Shown here piece after piece: positions 1 to 12,813 of a DNA stretch of 64,000 bases. Every line of letters begins with the position of its first letter. Position 1 is the first letter of the stretch. The position numbers were made by a program, and so were the translations under genes. The DNA is from Brevipalpus yothersi (lineage: Eukaryota; Arthropoda; Arachnida; Trombidiformes; Tenuipalpidae): the NCBI GenBank assembly GCA_003956705.1, contig QZCP01000123.1:118328-182327 (forward strand). The letters are read 5' to 3'. The notes beneath the pieces were generated by a model that ran no database searches, had not been told where the DNA came from, and worked only from the letters and a program-made list of their open reading frames with translations.

Positions 1-283
1 GATCACGGCCTTCCAATACAAAATAAAGGTGAGCAGCCCGGTGAGCGAGCCAGAAAGAGAGAGAGAGAGAGAGAAAACTGAAATAAGCGAAACCAGATTG
101 AAGAGAAAATTACCAGAATGGAACCGAAAAATATTCGTTCGATAAAACATGGAGAGAAAGAGAGAGAGAGAGAGAGTCGGCCAATGGCCTAGCAGTGGCT
201 TAGGGACGCGAGGAACATCGCAAATCAGCTTGTCATGCTTGAAAGGAAACAGAAGCAAGAAAGGCACGTAATACCGGTGTGTG

Positions 284-318
<35 letters not shown>

Positions 319-1335
319 TGAAATACTGACATTACTTTGCCTGGTGATTATTTTTCGAAAATTAAAATAACTTTCTTTCTATCAGGACATTTATCTTTTG
401 TAACCTTCGAAATGATCTTCTTTTTCTCCCACCAAAAAAATTCACCAGTAGTGTGCACTGTGTGTGAAAAATTGATTTTTGATTTGTTACCTTACATAGA
501 GCGAGATAGGATCGTCCATATTTATCATCGGTTTCGAATCAAAATACGAAGAAAAATAAGAAACGTGAACGATCAAATATTTTTAGAGGCAAAAAAGTTA
601 TGAATCAAAGCGAAAAAATGCCGTCAAAATAGCGATGAATTAAAAGCGAGAGTAAAAAACATTTTGCATCTGGATTGCCTATGGAATATGAAACCAAAGT
701 GCCGTTCACATGTAGCGGACTTTGGCTTATCGGTATAAACAAAGTTTGCAATCAAAGCAATTATTTTTCTCACACTTCATTCTAACCGTCTCTCTATTCG
801 ATTCCAAGTGATACATACAAAATCGCATGCAAATGAGAGTGAGAAAAAGAGAGGTAATATGAGGGAGTAGATATGGAAAAAAAGATGAGATAAAAAATAA
901 TTTACACACTTACCCAGTCAAAAGGGAATAGTTTGCTTTCTTTGCACACACAGACCACTATCGCGCGCGGGCCAAGTACAGGTATATGTATATTCAGCAG
1001 GTATACACACTCAGCAGGTATTAGGGAATAGGGAATATCAGGACTCAGAGAGAAGAGGAATTGCCGGTGAATCGAAGTGAGTGAAAGTGAATGGAAAGCA
1101 CGATTGATGAACAATGGCTTCTCTATCTTGCTCTGTTCTCGCAAAAATTATGTGGGTGAGGCCAGAGAGCGGCCTTTCACTATGTATGTATGTATGTATG
1201 TGTATGTGTGTGTGTCTCTCGATTGTTCGTTGTTCCGAAAATCTTCTCTCTCTCCTCTTATATTCTCTTTTCTACTTATCGAAACTGGCTTCAAGCGCGC
1301 TGGAGCATCTCACAGAGTATATATGTATGCTTGGT
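1..1335. repeat. Left copy of a split inverted repeat plus GA microsatellites
   Basis: Bases about 5-64 match, on the opposite strand, bases about 5700-5758, apart from a 7-base indel near base 22. Bases about 88-145 match 5595-5645 inverted, and bases about 1222-1325 match 5513-5595 inverted. In the right-hand copy these pieces are contiguous, so the left copy carries roughly 1.08 kb extra (about 146-1221) or the right copy has lost it. The extra stretch contains short GA runs (near 160-173 and 295-318) and TATG-type repeats (near 1180-1210). No convincing coding exon was seen here. Short open frames in this stretch are low-complexity. Confidence 0.75.
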
Positions 1336-1436
1336 GAGTGAGAAAGAAAGCCCATCTAGAGACAGGTACTTCGGTGGTCATTAGCCCGTTCTGAGCAGTC
1401 CCCATGCGAAAGGAATCTCTCGCTCGGGGCTCTATC

Positions 1437-1438
<2 letters not shown>

Positions 1439-1490
<52 letters not shown>
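1439..1490. repeat. (GA)n microsatellite
   Basis: About 52 bases of uninterrupted GA dinucleotide. It produces artefactual Ser-Leu or Arg-Glu open frames on both strands that should not be annotated as genes. Confidence 0.95.
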
Positions 1491-1495
<5 letters not shown>

Positions 1496-1659
1496 AGAAG
1501 AAAAAAGTTAGTAGTAGTAGAAGAAAGAAGAGCCCATTGCGATTGTGGCCCATTCGATGAACTAGTGAGAGAAAGAGAGCCCCCCCAAGAATGCTTATAG
1601 CTATGCTTAGAGCATTTTGATAGCCGAGACAAGAAGGCAAAATAATCACAAAGCTGGCC

Positions 1660-3260
1660 AAATGAGAGGGAGAGAGAGAGAGAGTTTGTCTACAAACAAA
1701 TTGTTCTCATGCGATTGTATTTTCTATGTGTATTACGTTGGGAATCGAGAGGAAAAAATTCTTGGGGGCTTGATTCGTGTAAGAGTAATTTTCCATCAGA
1801 TCGTGAAATGAATCGAAACTTGAGAATAGAAGTTAAGTTCAGAGAACTTGGTGAAAAAGTACATGTACATGTATTTCTGAACAATCGATGAGTGTGCGTT
1901 CTTTTTTTCTTGAGAATATCAGAGAGAGAGAAAATTTTGTCAAAACTGTCAATTGAGCTCTCCTCTATTCTCAGTTGGTTGGCGATAGAAAAATGGAAAT
2001 TGAATCTTTTGTTTGAGTGACTAATTGTAATTTGAGTATATACCGAATATTTACTTTTTGGAGACCGACGAAAAAAAAAGTTTCCACGGTCGAACGCCCT
2101 CGATTCCACATAGGACCACAGGATCCAAGAGCGAGACCTGCTATTCGGGATCCCATGTGGATACATTATAAGTGCCACCGATTCATGTCCTGTCACGTCG
2201 AAATTTTCTTTTTCTTTTTTCGCCTACCTGCGCTCAAAGAATACAAGTATACAAGTATCGAAACCTCTACAGCATCGATGGGCGAAGAGCGATCGTTTTT
2301 GAATTTTCAAAAATGCTCCTCACTCTCGAAGGCCACCAGCGAAGTTTTTTTTGGTCCTATCAAATCGAGCCACAAATTGAGAGTTTTAGTTATCGTATAG
2401 AACCGGTCTCTAGGCCCGAAAAAATGCTTCTAGGACCAACCCATCTCGTTTTGGGCTCTTGAGAACCTCTCAAATGCATTTCGAAACTTGACTATTCCAA
2501 CTTTGCTAAACTTTTTTTCAAACCCCTCACCTCAGTGGCATCTTGGGACAGGGTATCGAATCAACTTGGCAGATTCTTCGAATCACATCATGATGTTTAA
2601 GTAATTTACAAAATCCAAAGAACAGTTTTTCAGTCTTAAAATTAAACCTTAGTACGCATCATTCATCGCTCTGGCTTACGAAAAATTATTATTAACAATT
2701 GAACTTGACGATCCACAAGATTTCTAATTGAGTTTTTCGAAACTGAATTATTTAACTTGATAGCTTAAGTTGTCTCTTATTTGCTTCTTGATTTTGCTCG
2801 CATCATTCATTAATTTCGGAAAAAATCAATTTACACTCGATAAAAATAAAATTTATTTTCAAAAGCTCCAATAAATGCACTGAATGCACTGAATGGTACA
2901 ATTTTGAAGTACTTCCTTTGATAATCAACTAGCGGATCTCATTTTCATAGAAAATCGTAACTTTTGAAAGTCGATCTTGTTCGAATCCTATGTTCTCAAG
3001 AGAACATAAAACTGTACAGAATTCATTAGAAATTTATGCAAAAACTAGAGGATCTGTCTAATCGTTTTCGTAATTAAACGTTTGCTGGATTATCGATTTT
3101 TCCTCTGAACACCTGGAACCTTTGAGTCTTTTGAAACCAGAAGTTGGAAGGGAAAAAATCTCTCACATTTGTTTAACTCAAAAATTGAGTTACAGAGAGA
3201 GTTTAACCGATTATTTTGCTTCACAAAAGGTTTCGAAAGTTTTCTTAGTTAGTTTTGAGT
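1660..3260. repeat. Direct-repeat segments shared with 6.1-6.65 kb
   Basis: Bases about 1663-1850 (GA run, then a unique stretch beginning TTTGTCTACAAACAAATTG) recur in the same orientation at about 6105-6275. Bases about 2905-3250 (beginning GAAGTACTTCCTTTGATAA) recur at about 6299-6635. In the right copy the two segments are adjacent. In the left copy they are separated by about 1 kb. Together with the inverted repeat this frames the coiled-coil gene at 3421-4880. No gene is supported inside 1336-3420. Confidence 0.75.
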
Positions 3261-3420
3261 GGTTCCCAAAAAGAAATTCATGGTGTAGGGCTGTTTTGTT
3301 CTTCATTCAATTTGATTCAAATTTAATCGAAACTCAATTCAACTCGAGTCTTCTTAGATGATCGACTTGGTGAATTGGTGCTTTTTGCTAACCTTTCTGA
3401 TAACGATCCTAAATCGGTCC

Positions 3421-4880
3421 TCACACGCTTTCGATTATCAATTCGATTCGATTTGTTTGCTCATCATCAAGATTTCCACGATCTTCGAAATCATTTTCAA
3501 CGAGATTGTCATACGTTTGGCAATCGAATGATTCCATCAAAGATTCACTAGGATCTACAGGCTTGGTAGGTGATTTCGACTTTTTATAATAATCTTCCAT
3601 GGCTTTTAGAATAGCTCGGTGATGCGGAATCGAGCCATCTAATTTATATTCATCCTTTTTCTTCAACTCTGTACCAAAACGATTAAATCGTTCCCTCAAA
3701 AGTCTAAAGACAGGATTTCTGAGCCACTATTTCTTCTTTTCTTTAGTCAATCCAAAAGTTTCGAATATTGCTGAAAAATATTTATCAATCAAGACAATTG
3801 TTGGTCAAGCGATTTACAAGATCATGGGTATTAGTATTAGTAAAAAAAATCCCCTACCAACTACTTTCTTCTGTTCCATCTTAGATAAAGGTGGACGATA
3901 AGTGCCTTGGTCGCTGGGTCTCTTTTTGGCACTCGTCTCATCCATCGGGAAACGAAAGTGTGCGACCATAAATAAATCGTAGCTGCAAGTCAGGACTCCT
4001 CTTATGAAAGCAATTGTATCCATTATTTTTTTTTGATTTGCTGATTCATTTATAAATTGGATAAGCTTCTGGTGAGCATTTTCGTCCATCCATTGAGTAA
4101 CTGGACCCTCTCGATATTTTTCCATCCATTTATCTTTATTATCAAAAAATTCAGCTATGAGAAGTCTCATCTCAGCATCTCCTTCTGACATGGCACCTTT
4201 TCTGGTATCAGAGACAACATATCGCACTAATTTAATAGATTCTTGCATTTTAACCATTTTTTCTTCAATTTTATCGATTCGAGATTTGAGATTATTTTCG
4301 ATCTTCTCCAAACGATAATCCAATCCTTGAAAATGATTATCCATTTTATTCATGATTTGCTGGAAATCTTTGCTTGTAGAAGATGATGATGATTGAGAAG
4401 ATTGGAGCTCGTTTCTTGAATTCATCTCCATGATTTTATTTATTACTTTTTCTCTCAATTTCTTGACATTTGATAGAGAACCAATATACAAGATTCGGTT
4501 CTCGAACTTTTTCATCATTGGATTATCTTTTTCGAACAATTCCTTGTGTAATTCTTTATGTAGGTGTGGAATGAGGGGGATTCCAACTCGAATGGCCCGT
4601 GAGCAGATTATATATGCTTTTCCAGGATCTTGATCGAATGTATCGCTCCTTTGACTCAGCAATTTATTGTCAGAAATACAATATGTTTCATGATGGACTA
4701 AAAAATATAAATGAAATGATGAGAAAAGAAAGAATGATCCCTTGAAAGAAGCTTACCATCTATTTGATGACTGTTTTCCAACATTTCCACATGATTTTCG
4801 CAGGTTTCCCACTCATTGACACAGAACTTGATAATTTCTTGTCTATCTTCATCACTCAATTGACTCAAATCTTCACCCAT
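3421..4880 (-). CDS. Unrecognised three-exon coiled-coil protein
   Basis: Family not recognised. Proposed exons, in coding order: 4880-4757, 4697-3865 and 3726-3421, giving about 420 residues. The first junction is strong (GGTAAGC donor, TTTTTAG acceptor, phase 1). The second uses GTAGTT and TAG sites in phase 0 and is less certain; an alternative donor GTAGGG lies 7 bases downstream but does not keep frame. The N-terminus is acidic (MGEDLSQLSDEDRQEI). A Ser-rich linker is followed by a heptad-like coiled coil (IENNLKSRIDKIEEKMVKMQ) in the middle third, then a Lys-rich and an acidic tail. There is no signal peptide or membrane segment, so it is probably intracellular. An A/T-rich TATA-like stretch lies about 30 bases upstream of the ATG. 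The gene is enclosed by direct and inverted repeats, so it could be host, transposon-borne or virus-derived. I cannot choose between these. Confidence 0.6.
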
Positions 4881-5504
4881 TATTATGAAGAGAAAACACT
4901 AACTCAATATATTTATTTATAAATTTTTATCATATGAGGAATTAATTCTCAGCCACGATGATACCAATAGTTGATAGGTTGATGATAACAGAGTGTCTTG
5001 GATGAGAGAAAGATAATATCGAGTGGTGAGCTTCGAATACATAATCAAATAGTCAGAGAGTCACAGGGAGAGAGAGGAAAAAGACTCAAGAAATATGTAT
5101 ATACAAAATACGTGTGTAATCGAGCAACTGGAAAATTAGCGATCGCATACAAACAGTAACTGCGAAAAGAAACACACACACAACAAATCTGGTGAATGTG
5201 ATGAAATTAGTATTCCAAAAAATTTGCACAAGAGTCAGATTGTTACGAGGTGATGGCCTGACTCGCTGGCACGCTGACCAAAGACAACACACACATCATG
5301 TGTGTGTATGGGATAAGTTCAATAAGTCACACATAAGCATATACAAATAAGATTGGTTTATCAAATGAATGTATATATCAAATTAAAGAGTAATTAGAAA
5401 ATTGTGGGAAAAAGATTACAAAATAAGTTGGTAAGTTGGTAAATGTTGTCACACACAGTACTGATAGAATGTGTTTTAAAAACACTGTTTTACTTGTGCG
5501 AGTG
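4881..5504. other. Intergenic stretch without a supported gene
   Basis: It holds the presumptive promoter side of the minus-strand coiled-coil gene and CA/TG-rich low-complexity sequence. No exon with both good coding character and splice sites was seen. Confidence 0.5.
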
Positions 5505-5650
5505 TGCGTAAATATACTCTGTGAGATGCTCCAGCGCGCTTGGAGCTAGTTTCGATAAGTAGAAAAGAGAATATAAGAGAAGATTTTCGGAACAATTGAA
5601 CGAATATTTTCTGGTAATTTTCTCTTCAATCTGATTTCGCTCATTTTAGT

Positions 5651-5692
<42 letters not shown>

Positions 5693-5760
5693 TCTCTCTC
5701 TCTCTCTCTCTCTCTTTCTGGCTCGCTCACCGGGCTGCTCACCTGTATTGGAAGGCCGTT
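5505..5760. repeat. Right copy of the split inverted repeat with a GA/TC palindrome
   Basis: This is the contiguous inverted copy of bases 5-145 plus 1222-1330. It contains a (GA)n run (from about 5655) that flips directly into a (TC)n run (to about 5715), a near-perfect palindrome of roughly 60 bases at the centre of the copy. Confidence 0.8.
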
Positions 5761-6099
5761 ATCCGAGGAAAGAAGAAGATTTGTGAATCAGGTAGATGTC
5801 CTCTTTGCCCCGGCCGGATGACGGTTCGATGCCGCTCCATGATGATCGGCGGAGATTTTTGGATGGATTCAAAATAAAGTGTAGCCCCTGTCGCTACATT
5901 GTTGCAAGTACACCTAATATTCTGGTGTATGTGTGTAGTCCCGAACTTAGTAATAAAGTGAGAGAGGCCGTTTTTCTCTCTCTCTCTCTCTCTTTCTTTC
6001 TCTCTTTCTTTTCTCCGTCTTGGCTTCAGTTTGGGCTTCTTGTGCTCGTTTTTCTCTCTCTATCAGCCCTCTTTGCCCCCCTTTCACTAGTTTTCGAGA

Positions 6100-6650
6100 G
6101 GGAAGAGAGAGAGAGAGAGAGAGTTTGTCTACAAACAAATTGTTCTCATGCGATTGTATTACGTAGGGAATCGAGAGGAAAAAATTCTTGGGGGCTTGAT
6201 TCGTGTAAGAGTAATTTTCCATCAGATCGTGGAATAAATCGAAACTTGAGAACACAAGTTAAGTTCAGAGAACTTTTTTTCAAACCTCATCTCAATTTCG
6301 AAGTACTTCCTTTGATAATCAACTAGCGGATCTCATTTTTATAGAAAATCGTAACTTCTGAAAAATTGATCTTGTTCGAATCCAATGTTCTCAAGAGAAA
6401 GCAAAACTGTACTAAATTCATCAAAAATTGATGCGAAAACTAAAGAATCTGCCTAATTGTTTTAGTAATTAAACGCTTGCTGGATTTTTGATTCGTCCTC
6501 TGAACACCTGGAACCTCTGAGCCCTTCGAAACCAGAAGTTGGAAGGGAAGAAATCTCACATTTGTTGAGCTCAAAAACAGAGAGTTTCATCGATTAATTT
6601 GTTTCTCGAAAGGTTCTCGAAGCTTTTTCAGTTAGTTTTGAGTAGTTTTA
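6100..6650. repeat. Right copy of the direct repeats
   Basis: Matches 1663-1850 and 2905-3250 in the same orientation with scattered substitutions. Between the two parts about 1 kb present in the left copy is absent. No coding potential is supported. Confidence 0.75.
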
Positions 6651-9279
6651 TGCTTTGTCGAGACAAAAAATCATATTTTCTGGCCAAGATTTAGTAACGA
6701 AAGTTTGTTAAAATAAAAAAAAACTTTCCTTTGAGAAATAGACTTACAATTAGGCGTTCTTGATAAAAACATGGAGTTGACTTCATAGAAATCACCTACT
6801 TTCAACCATTTTCTGCCAAAAAACCCTAAACTGGTGAAATTATCTGGATGGCTAGAATTGATTTCAGTTCTTCAGTTCTTTCGAGTTAAATCTGTTAGTT
6901 TTCTCGAACTATTTGTTAGTTCTTTACTTATCATTATACAAATCGGTATTGAAGACTCATGAAGTTTTGAATATATGCATAGCATTGAAAAAAGCCAGTT
7001 GTGTCTTATTCATGCTTTTTACAAGCAAACTCTATTCACCAACTAGAACTTTTCCTCTATTAACTAAAAAATTTCCACAGAATTCTAGTTTAAACCATTT
7101 TCAGAGATTCCAAATTGAAACTTCCATTGCTCGATAAATTTAATTCAATTTGTTTGATCCCTTCAGCTTGTCTTTACTTTCATGATCGATAAATTTCTGG
7201 GTAAACTTGGTGAAAACAATGAATTTTATGTCTTCTAAAAATGAAATTCTGTCTGTAAAAAACAAATGAAATGATGATACATTCTTGAATGGATTCTTTT
7301 GCAAAACATTCAGTGTGTCAGTAGAGAGGAGACAAATTAGAACTTGTGAAAGATCTGATATTGGATATTGGATAAATTCTCTTGAAATTTCTTGAAATAA
7401 AGTAGGCTGATTCAATATAATATTGATGCGAAAACTTTGGATTCTATCGAGCTTTTCTTAATTGAACGGACCATATTTAGATTCTTTCTCTGAAACCAAA
7501 GAGAGTAAAAAAATCTCTCAGATTGATTGGACTCAAAGAATAAGTTGGAATAATAGGAATGATAGGAATAAGAAAAAGTAATAGAGAGTTGCATCGATTT
7601 TTTATATTCCACGAAAGATTTTCGAGTTGGTTCAGAAATTGTTCAACTGAATTTCTGGCGAATCGATCATTACCTATTCGACACAGTCTTGATTTTTGTT
7701 AGAGAGAGAGAAAAATCGTTGATATTAGGGTGGCAATAAAGTTTCCGAAATGAGCATGAAAAAATTCTTCGATCGTTATGAAAATTTATCAGTGATGGGT
7801 ATTTTCATCGCACAACACATTGCTTTCAATGAAAAATTTTTTAGGCTTAGAACTTCTTGTTCAGAGGAAACCTCGTCGAACTCTACAAAAAAGGGGATTT
7901 TCCAAGTTCTAAGTGGCCTCATGAGCTTAAAAGTCGATGGAATTCAAGAATTTTCTCAGGAATAAAAGTTGAAAAAGTGTTCTCTGGGTATAAGAAAAAT
8001 TGAGGGAATACGTTGACCCAAAAAGTTTCAGGAGGCAAATTTCGAAAGTGAGGCCTAAGAAAATGCTCAATTTTGAGGTCGATTTTAAAAAAATTGGGGC
8101 ATTTTTCGATGCTTTTTCAGAGCGATTTTTGTGGAATTTTTCTACAAAAATGATGAAATCGAAATTTTCTCAATTGTAATCATATACCAGAGCATTTTGC
8201 CACCTTCTCGTGAAAAATCTAATTTTTCACTCATTCTTTTCATGTTCATTTCGGAAACTTTCTTGTCGACCTAATATAAGTAGTGGTTTCAATGTTATTC
8301 ATGTGAGATCACATGATTCAGTGATCTTTGATTCATTATTTATTATTTTCAAGCAAATGATGACGAAAACTCATGAAATTTTATCCAGAGGATTAGAATG
8401 GAGCAGATATTGGATCGTTCATGCTTATTACATACAAGGAACATTATTTAGGAATTCCCATACTCTCTTTTGAATTAGGCAGTAAGTAAAGATACTATTT
8501 TAGAGGTTTTAATAGTATTTATAAATAAAATTTCATTGTTTGCATCGATTTTGTCCCGAATATCTCTCTCGAATGGCCAAATTATGGCGAAAATTATCTT
8601 TATTCTCGCTACTCCGCAGTATTTTCGATGTCTATCCCATTATAATTTATTCAACAATGATATCATCTATCCTAAATTAGGTAAAAATCCCCAAAATCTC
8701 AAATCACTCAAAAAAGGGACGCCAAATCTTCAATCAAGGTTCCTTTGGTTAAAGGAACCGAAAAATTCGCAATGATTGACATCCTTTCATCATCGTCCCA
8801 CTCTCACTGTAACCCTGATAATACACACAATCTTTTTCCCAGAAAATTATCGCACCAAAAACAAGCAGGGTACATATCTCGTATCAGCATCGTTTTTTTT
8901 CCTCAGAAGTGTTTAAACTGAATGAATCACACTTCCAATGACTTCATGTTGTGTTTATTTCCGGTATCAGAACTTTTTATCAGATTACATCCCGCAAAAG
9001 TAACCACACACATACTCACTTGGTACGTCCCAGCTGAATCATGCCTCGAGATGCCGCTAACTGAGAAGCTCGCTCATGAGCATTCTCTTGAATCGGTATA
9101 TTTTTGATATTTTGCTCAGCTGATAGGTGTGTTCATTATATTATTATATTGTTTTTCTTTGATTAGCTCAAGTTTAGTTTACCTATTTTCGTTATCCCCA
9201 AAGGATTCCAGTCTGTGTGTATATGTGTGATATTGATACCCGATGAATCGGTCATCATCATCATCACAATTGTGGTATT
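6651..9279. other. Intergenic stretch, no gene supported
   Basis: AT-rich sequence with only short, unconvincing open frames (for example 7750-7965 and 8210-8473) that lack splice partners, signal peptides or recognisable motifs. The last few hundred bases presumably contain the CERT promoter and 5' UTR; a CATCATCATCATCA run lies just before its start codon. Confidence 0.5.
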
Positions 9280-12200
9280 ATGATGAGCAACAAGCCGAAT
9301 ATGGCCAATGAAGATGTGGGCTCTGAGCTGAGTGATGAAGAATGTCCAACATTGACCACTGTGATCAGTAGTAATGGTACAAAAATTGCGTGTCGCGGTA
9401 TTTTGAATAAGTGGACTAATTATTTAAGTGGATGGCAGTCTCGTTTCGTTGTATTGGAAGAGGGTGCTCTTATGTATTATAAATCGGAAAATGAAACAGA
9501 TTCCGGTTGTAGAGGTGCCATGAGTGTATATAAATGTTTAGTCAAGGTAAGGTGTATGTTCATATGTGTGTATCACATACATATGTGGTGTGTGTGTGTA
9601 AATTTTTCCATTAGTTCTCATGTCCATCAATGTAAATCGATATTCTTTCTCTCTCTCTCTCTTTACTCATCTTCTACCTTTCTACTATTACTATTACTTT
9701 TGCCATCCGCCCTCATTTTTCTGACATCTTCTACTCGAGGAGCCCATCCCATGGCTGATTGGAGTGGTTAACTCACCCTCAATAATATTCCTCGAATCAT
9801 TATTCTTCTGAATGAATATTTCCAATCTCTTTCTCTCTCTCTCTCATGTCTGCCTTACTCTTTCACTCAAATATACCAAGAAAAGTAAACCTCTTGAAAT
9901 ATTTTCGCTCTTACTTTCTTTCTCTTTCTCTTTCTTTTAAATTAACTATTCTTCAACCTAACTATTATTTATGCTAATGAATCGTTATGCGCGTTCTTGA
10001 CATATCTTTTTCTCTCTTTCTCTCTCTCTCACTCCTTTTTCTGCCAATATATTCATGATTCATTCTCTCTCTTTCTCTTTTTTCTGTCGTCATTATTATT
10101 ATACCAGCTTCATGAATTCGATGAGTGTCGATTTGATGTGAGCGTTGGAGATTCTGTTTGGTATCTAAGAGCCACTACTCCAGAAGAAAGAAATCGATGG
10201 GTTGAGGTGATCGAAGCTCACAAGGTTTGTATCACCTTTTCGATAACTTTTTTCTTTTTTCTCTCTCCCCTTGCTATTATTACTAATACAAACTGTTATT
10301 GGTGACATATTATGTAGCCAATAATATTTGCAAGATAAACACTGATTGTATGTTCTGTTAGAAAATCATTTATTCATCATTCCCATTGATACCTTACATT
10401 TTTTTCTATAGATAGTTGTCTTGCCGTTTAATTAATTTGTTTGTCTAATGATTGTTCGCTTATTATTATTATGCTTCTCTCTTTATCCTACGATCCCATG
10501 ACTACTCTAAAGCAGGGTGATTCTGCCTATGGCTCAGATAACAGTTTACGTCGCCATGGATCGGCTCTTTCACTTGGCTCTATGAGTGTTGCTTCGTTTA
10601 AGCGCGGAAAAGGATTAAAAGAAAAACTAAGTGAATTAGAAACTTTTCGAGATATTCTTTCTCGTCAGGTGAGTTTGAATGTTTGCATAATCTCTCGAAA
10701 TATTCTCTCTCTCTCTCTCTCTTTTTCGAAAACCTCTTGTAAACCTTTCAAGTTCCTCGATCCACTCCACTGCCAAATCGTTCATTAACACGTTTACTTT
10801 GATTGATGATTATCCAATCGACAGATTGACGTTCTCCAGGGCTTTTTTGATGCCTGTGCACACAGTGCACAATCACCATCAACCACATTAGAGGAATCCA
10901 ATGGTAAGATAATCGAACTTTTTTCTCTCTCTTTCTCTTTCTCTTGGTCCCATGTTTGTATGTGTATGTGTGTTTGTATTCGAATTTATTTTAACTCTCT
11001 CTCTCTCTCTCAAACTTTGTCATTTGTAAAAAATTCCATTGCCTGTCTTTTTTGACTCCCTGAAAGTGAGGTGTATTGAAGACTAACTCAGTTATTCTTG
11101 ACAGTGTGAAAGCTATTCAATCCCTTCCTCTTGAGACCTTTCTACTTGTTTAGAACATATCCTCTTGTCTGCATGAGTGTGAAGGTTTTCTTTCATAATT
11201 TATTCGTAAGCGAGACCTATTCATCAGAAAAAGTGATCAATCAGATTACAATGTTCTGTGGATGTTGGCTAGCCCAGTGGGTTGTTTCTTGCTTGTGTGG
11301 TAAACGTCATCCTATGAACTTTTTGCTTGCTGATTCACTCATGATTCATGATATTTGTTCCAGGGTCCAGGAATTCTATTATGGAGCCTAATGCTCCCGA
11401 GGTTTCTGGCTTCACGAGATTGGGAATTGCAGAGTATGGTGAGTTTGATGCAATCCATCTGAATAATGTGATTTTATCAATCGATTTTCTCATTGTTAAA
11501 GATTCTAAAGACGATAAAAATAAAAATTCTGAGCAACGAATGGCAATCGACTTCAAAGGAGAATCTTTAACTTTCAAAGCAACAACAGCGGGCATCATCG
11601 CAACACTCTCCAACTGTATTGAATTAATTCAACAAAGAGAAGACAATTGGAAGAAAAAATACGAAAATGAAGTTGAGAAAAGGAAACGACTCGAAGAGGT
11701 GGTCAGAAGTATTGGCTCAAGTGGAGTATCACAAAAAATGATGATGCTCAATGATCCTGATTATGAAGAAGGTCCTCACAGTAAAATCAAAGAAGAAGAA
11801 TTTTTTGATGCAGTAGATGCCATGTTAGATCGTAAAGATCAACAAGAAGAGGAAAAGAGACAGATCAAATTAAGAGCGAAAGAGATAGGTGAGCCAACCG
11901 CTTCACTGCCTGAGACGTGTGATCATCCACTCTGGATGGAAATTGATCGTATCACCATGGATCAATTCAAACAAGCCCGTCTAGAAGTTGGTCAAAGTGA
12001 TGATGCTAACTCTGGTTGGCAGTTGTTTGCCGCTGAGGGTGAGATGCGTCTTTACAAGAGAGATCTTGTGGTTGATGGTTTGGTCTGTGATCCCCTGAAA
12101 GCTGTCCATACTGTGAAAGGAATCACTGCCCATGAAGTATGCTACCATTTTTTCAGTCCGGATGTGCGTTGGGACTGGGAAAATACACTGGAATCTATGA

Positions 12201-12813
12201 GAGTTGTGGAAGAAATCAATCCAAACACTCTGATATTCCATCAAATTCATAAAAGGGTTTGGCCTGCCACCCAAAGGGATGCAGTTTTCTGGTCACACAT
12301 CAGAAAAGTTCCTCTCGACCAAGTATCGCCCGTTAAAACTAATCCAGATGTTAAGCCAAATGATGCTTGGATAGTGTGCAATAGTTCATCTGATTATGTA
12401 AACATACCAGTAAGTTTTATAACTAGTGGATATCTGTTCAACTTCACCAAGAATTCATCTGATAAATAATTCATATTCATTGCTTCTTAACAGCTTGGAA
12501 GTTGCATCCGTATGAAAATGACTGTCAGCATGACCTGTGAGACATTCGTTAATAAGCCAAAAAATGGTGCAAATATAACAAGAGATGATTTAACTTGTAA
12601 AATAATTTATTGCTCGACGAGTAAGTATAGAAGTACCATTTTCTTTTGAGACAATTCTAACTCAGTTTTCTCCGCTTTTTTACAGTTAATCCAGGAGGAT
12701 GGGCTCCACCTTCTGTATTAAGAGCTCTCTATAAAAGAGAATATCCCAAATTCCTGAAAAATTTTACTCAATATGTGATTGATGCTCGCAAGGAGAAGTC
12801 AATTATGTTTTAA
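9280..12813 (+). CDS. CERT1: Ceramide transfer protein CERT (PH-FFAT-START)
   Basis: CERT moves ceramide from the ER to the trans-Golgi for sphingomyelin synthesis. The PH domain binds Golgi PI4P, the FFAT motif binds ER VAP proteins, and the START domain carries ceramide. Seven exons, all with GT-AG junctions in matching phase: 9280-9546, 10108-10224, 10516-10668, 10825-10903, 11364-12409, 12494-12620 and 12686-12813, giving 638 residues (human CERT about 598-624). Visible landmarks: PH domain at about residues 37-128 (GILNKWTNYLSGWQSRFVVL; WVEVIEAHK); a phosphorylatable Ser-rich motif after RRHG (about 140-155); a coiled segment; the FFAT core EFFDAVDA near residue 350; and START from about 400 to the end, with RVWPATQRDAVFW and NPGGWAPPSVLRAL. 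Every module is intact. It is followed by BTBD7 on the same strand, with no functional link apparent. Confidence 0.96.

Noticed and set aside
1356..1661. Minus-strand open frames with long Ser-Leu runs
   Set aside because: Direct translation of the GA/CT microsatellite; no independent coding signal.
7750..8473. Plus-strand frames in the 6.7-9.3 kb spacer
   Set aside because: Short, isolated, no motif or promoter support.
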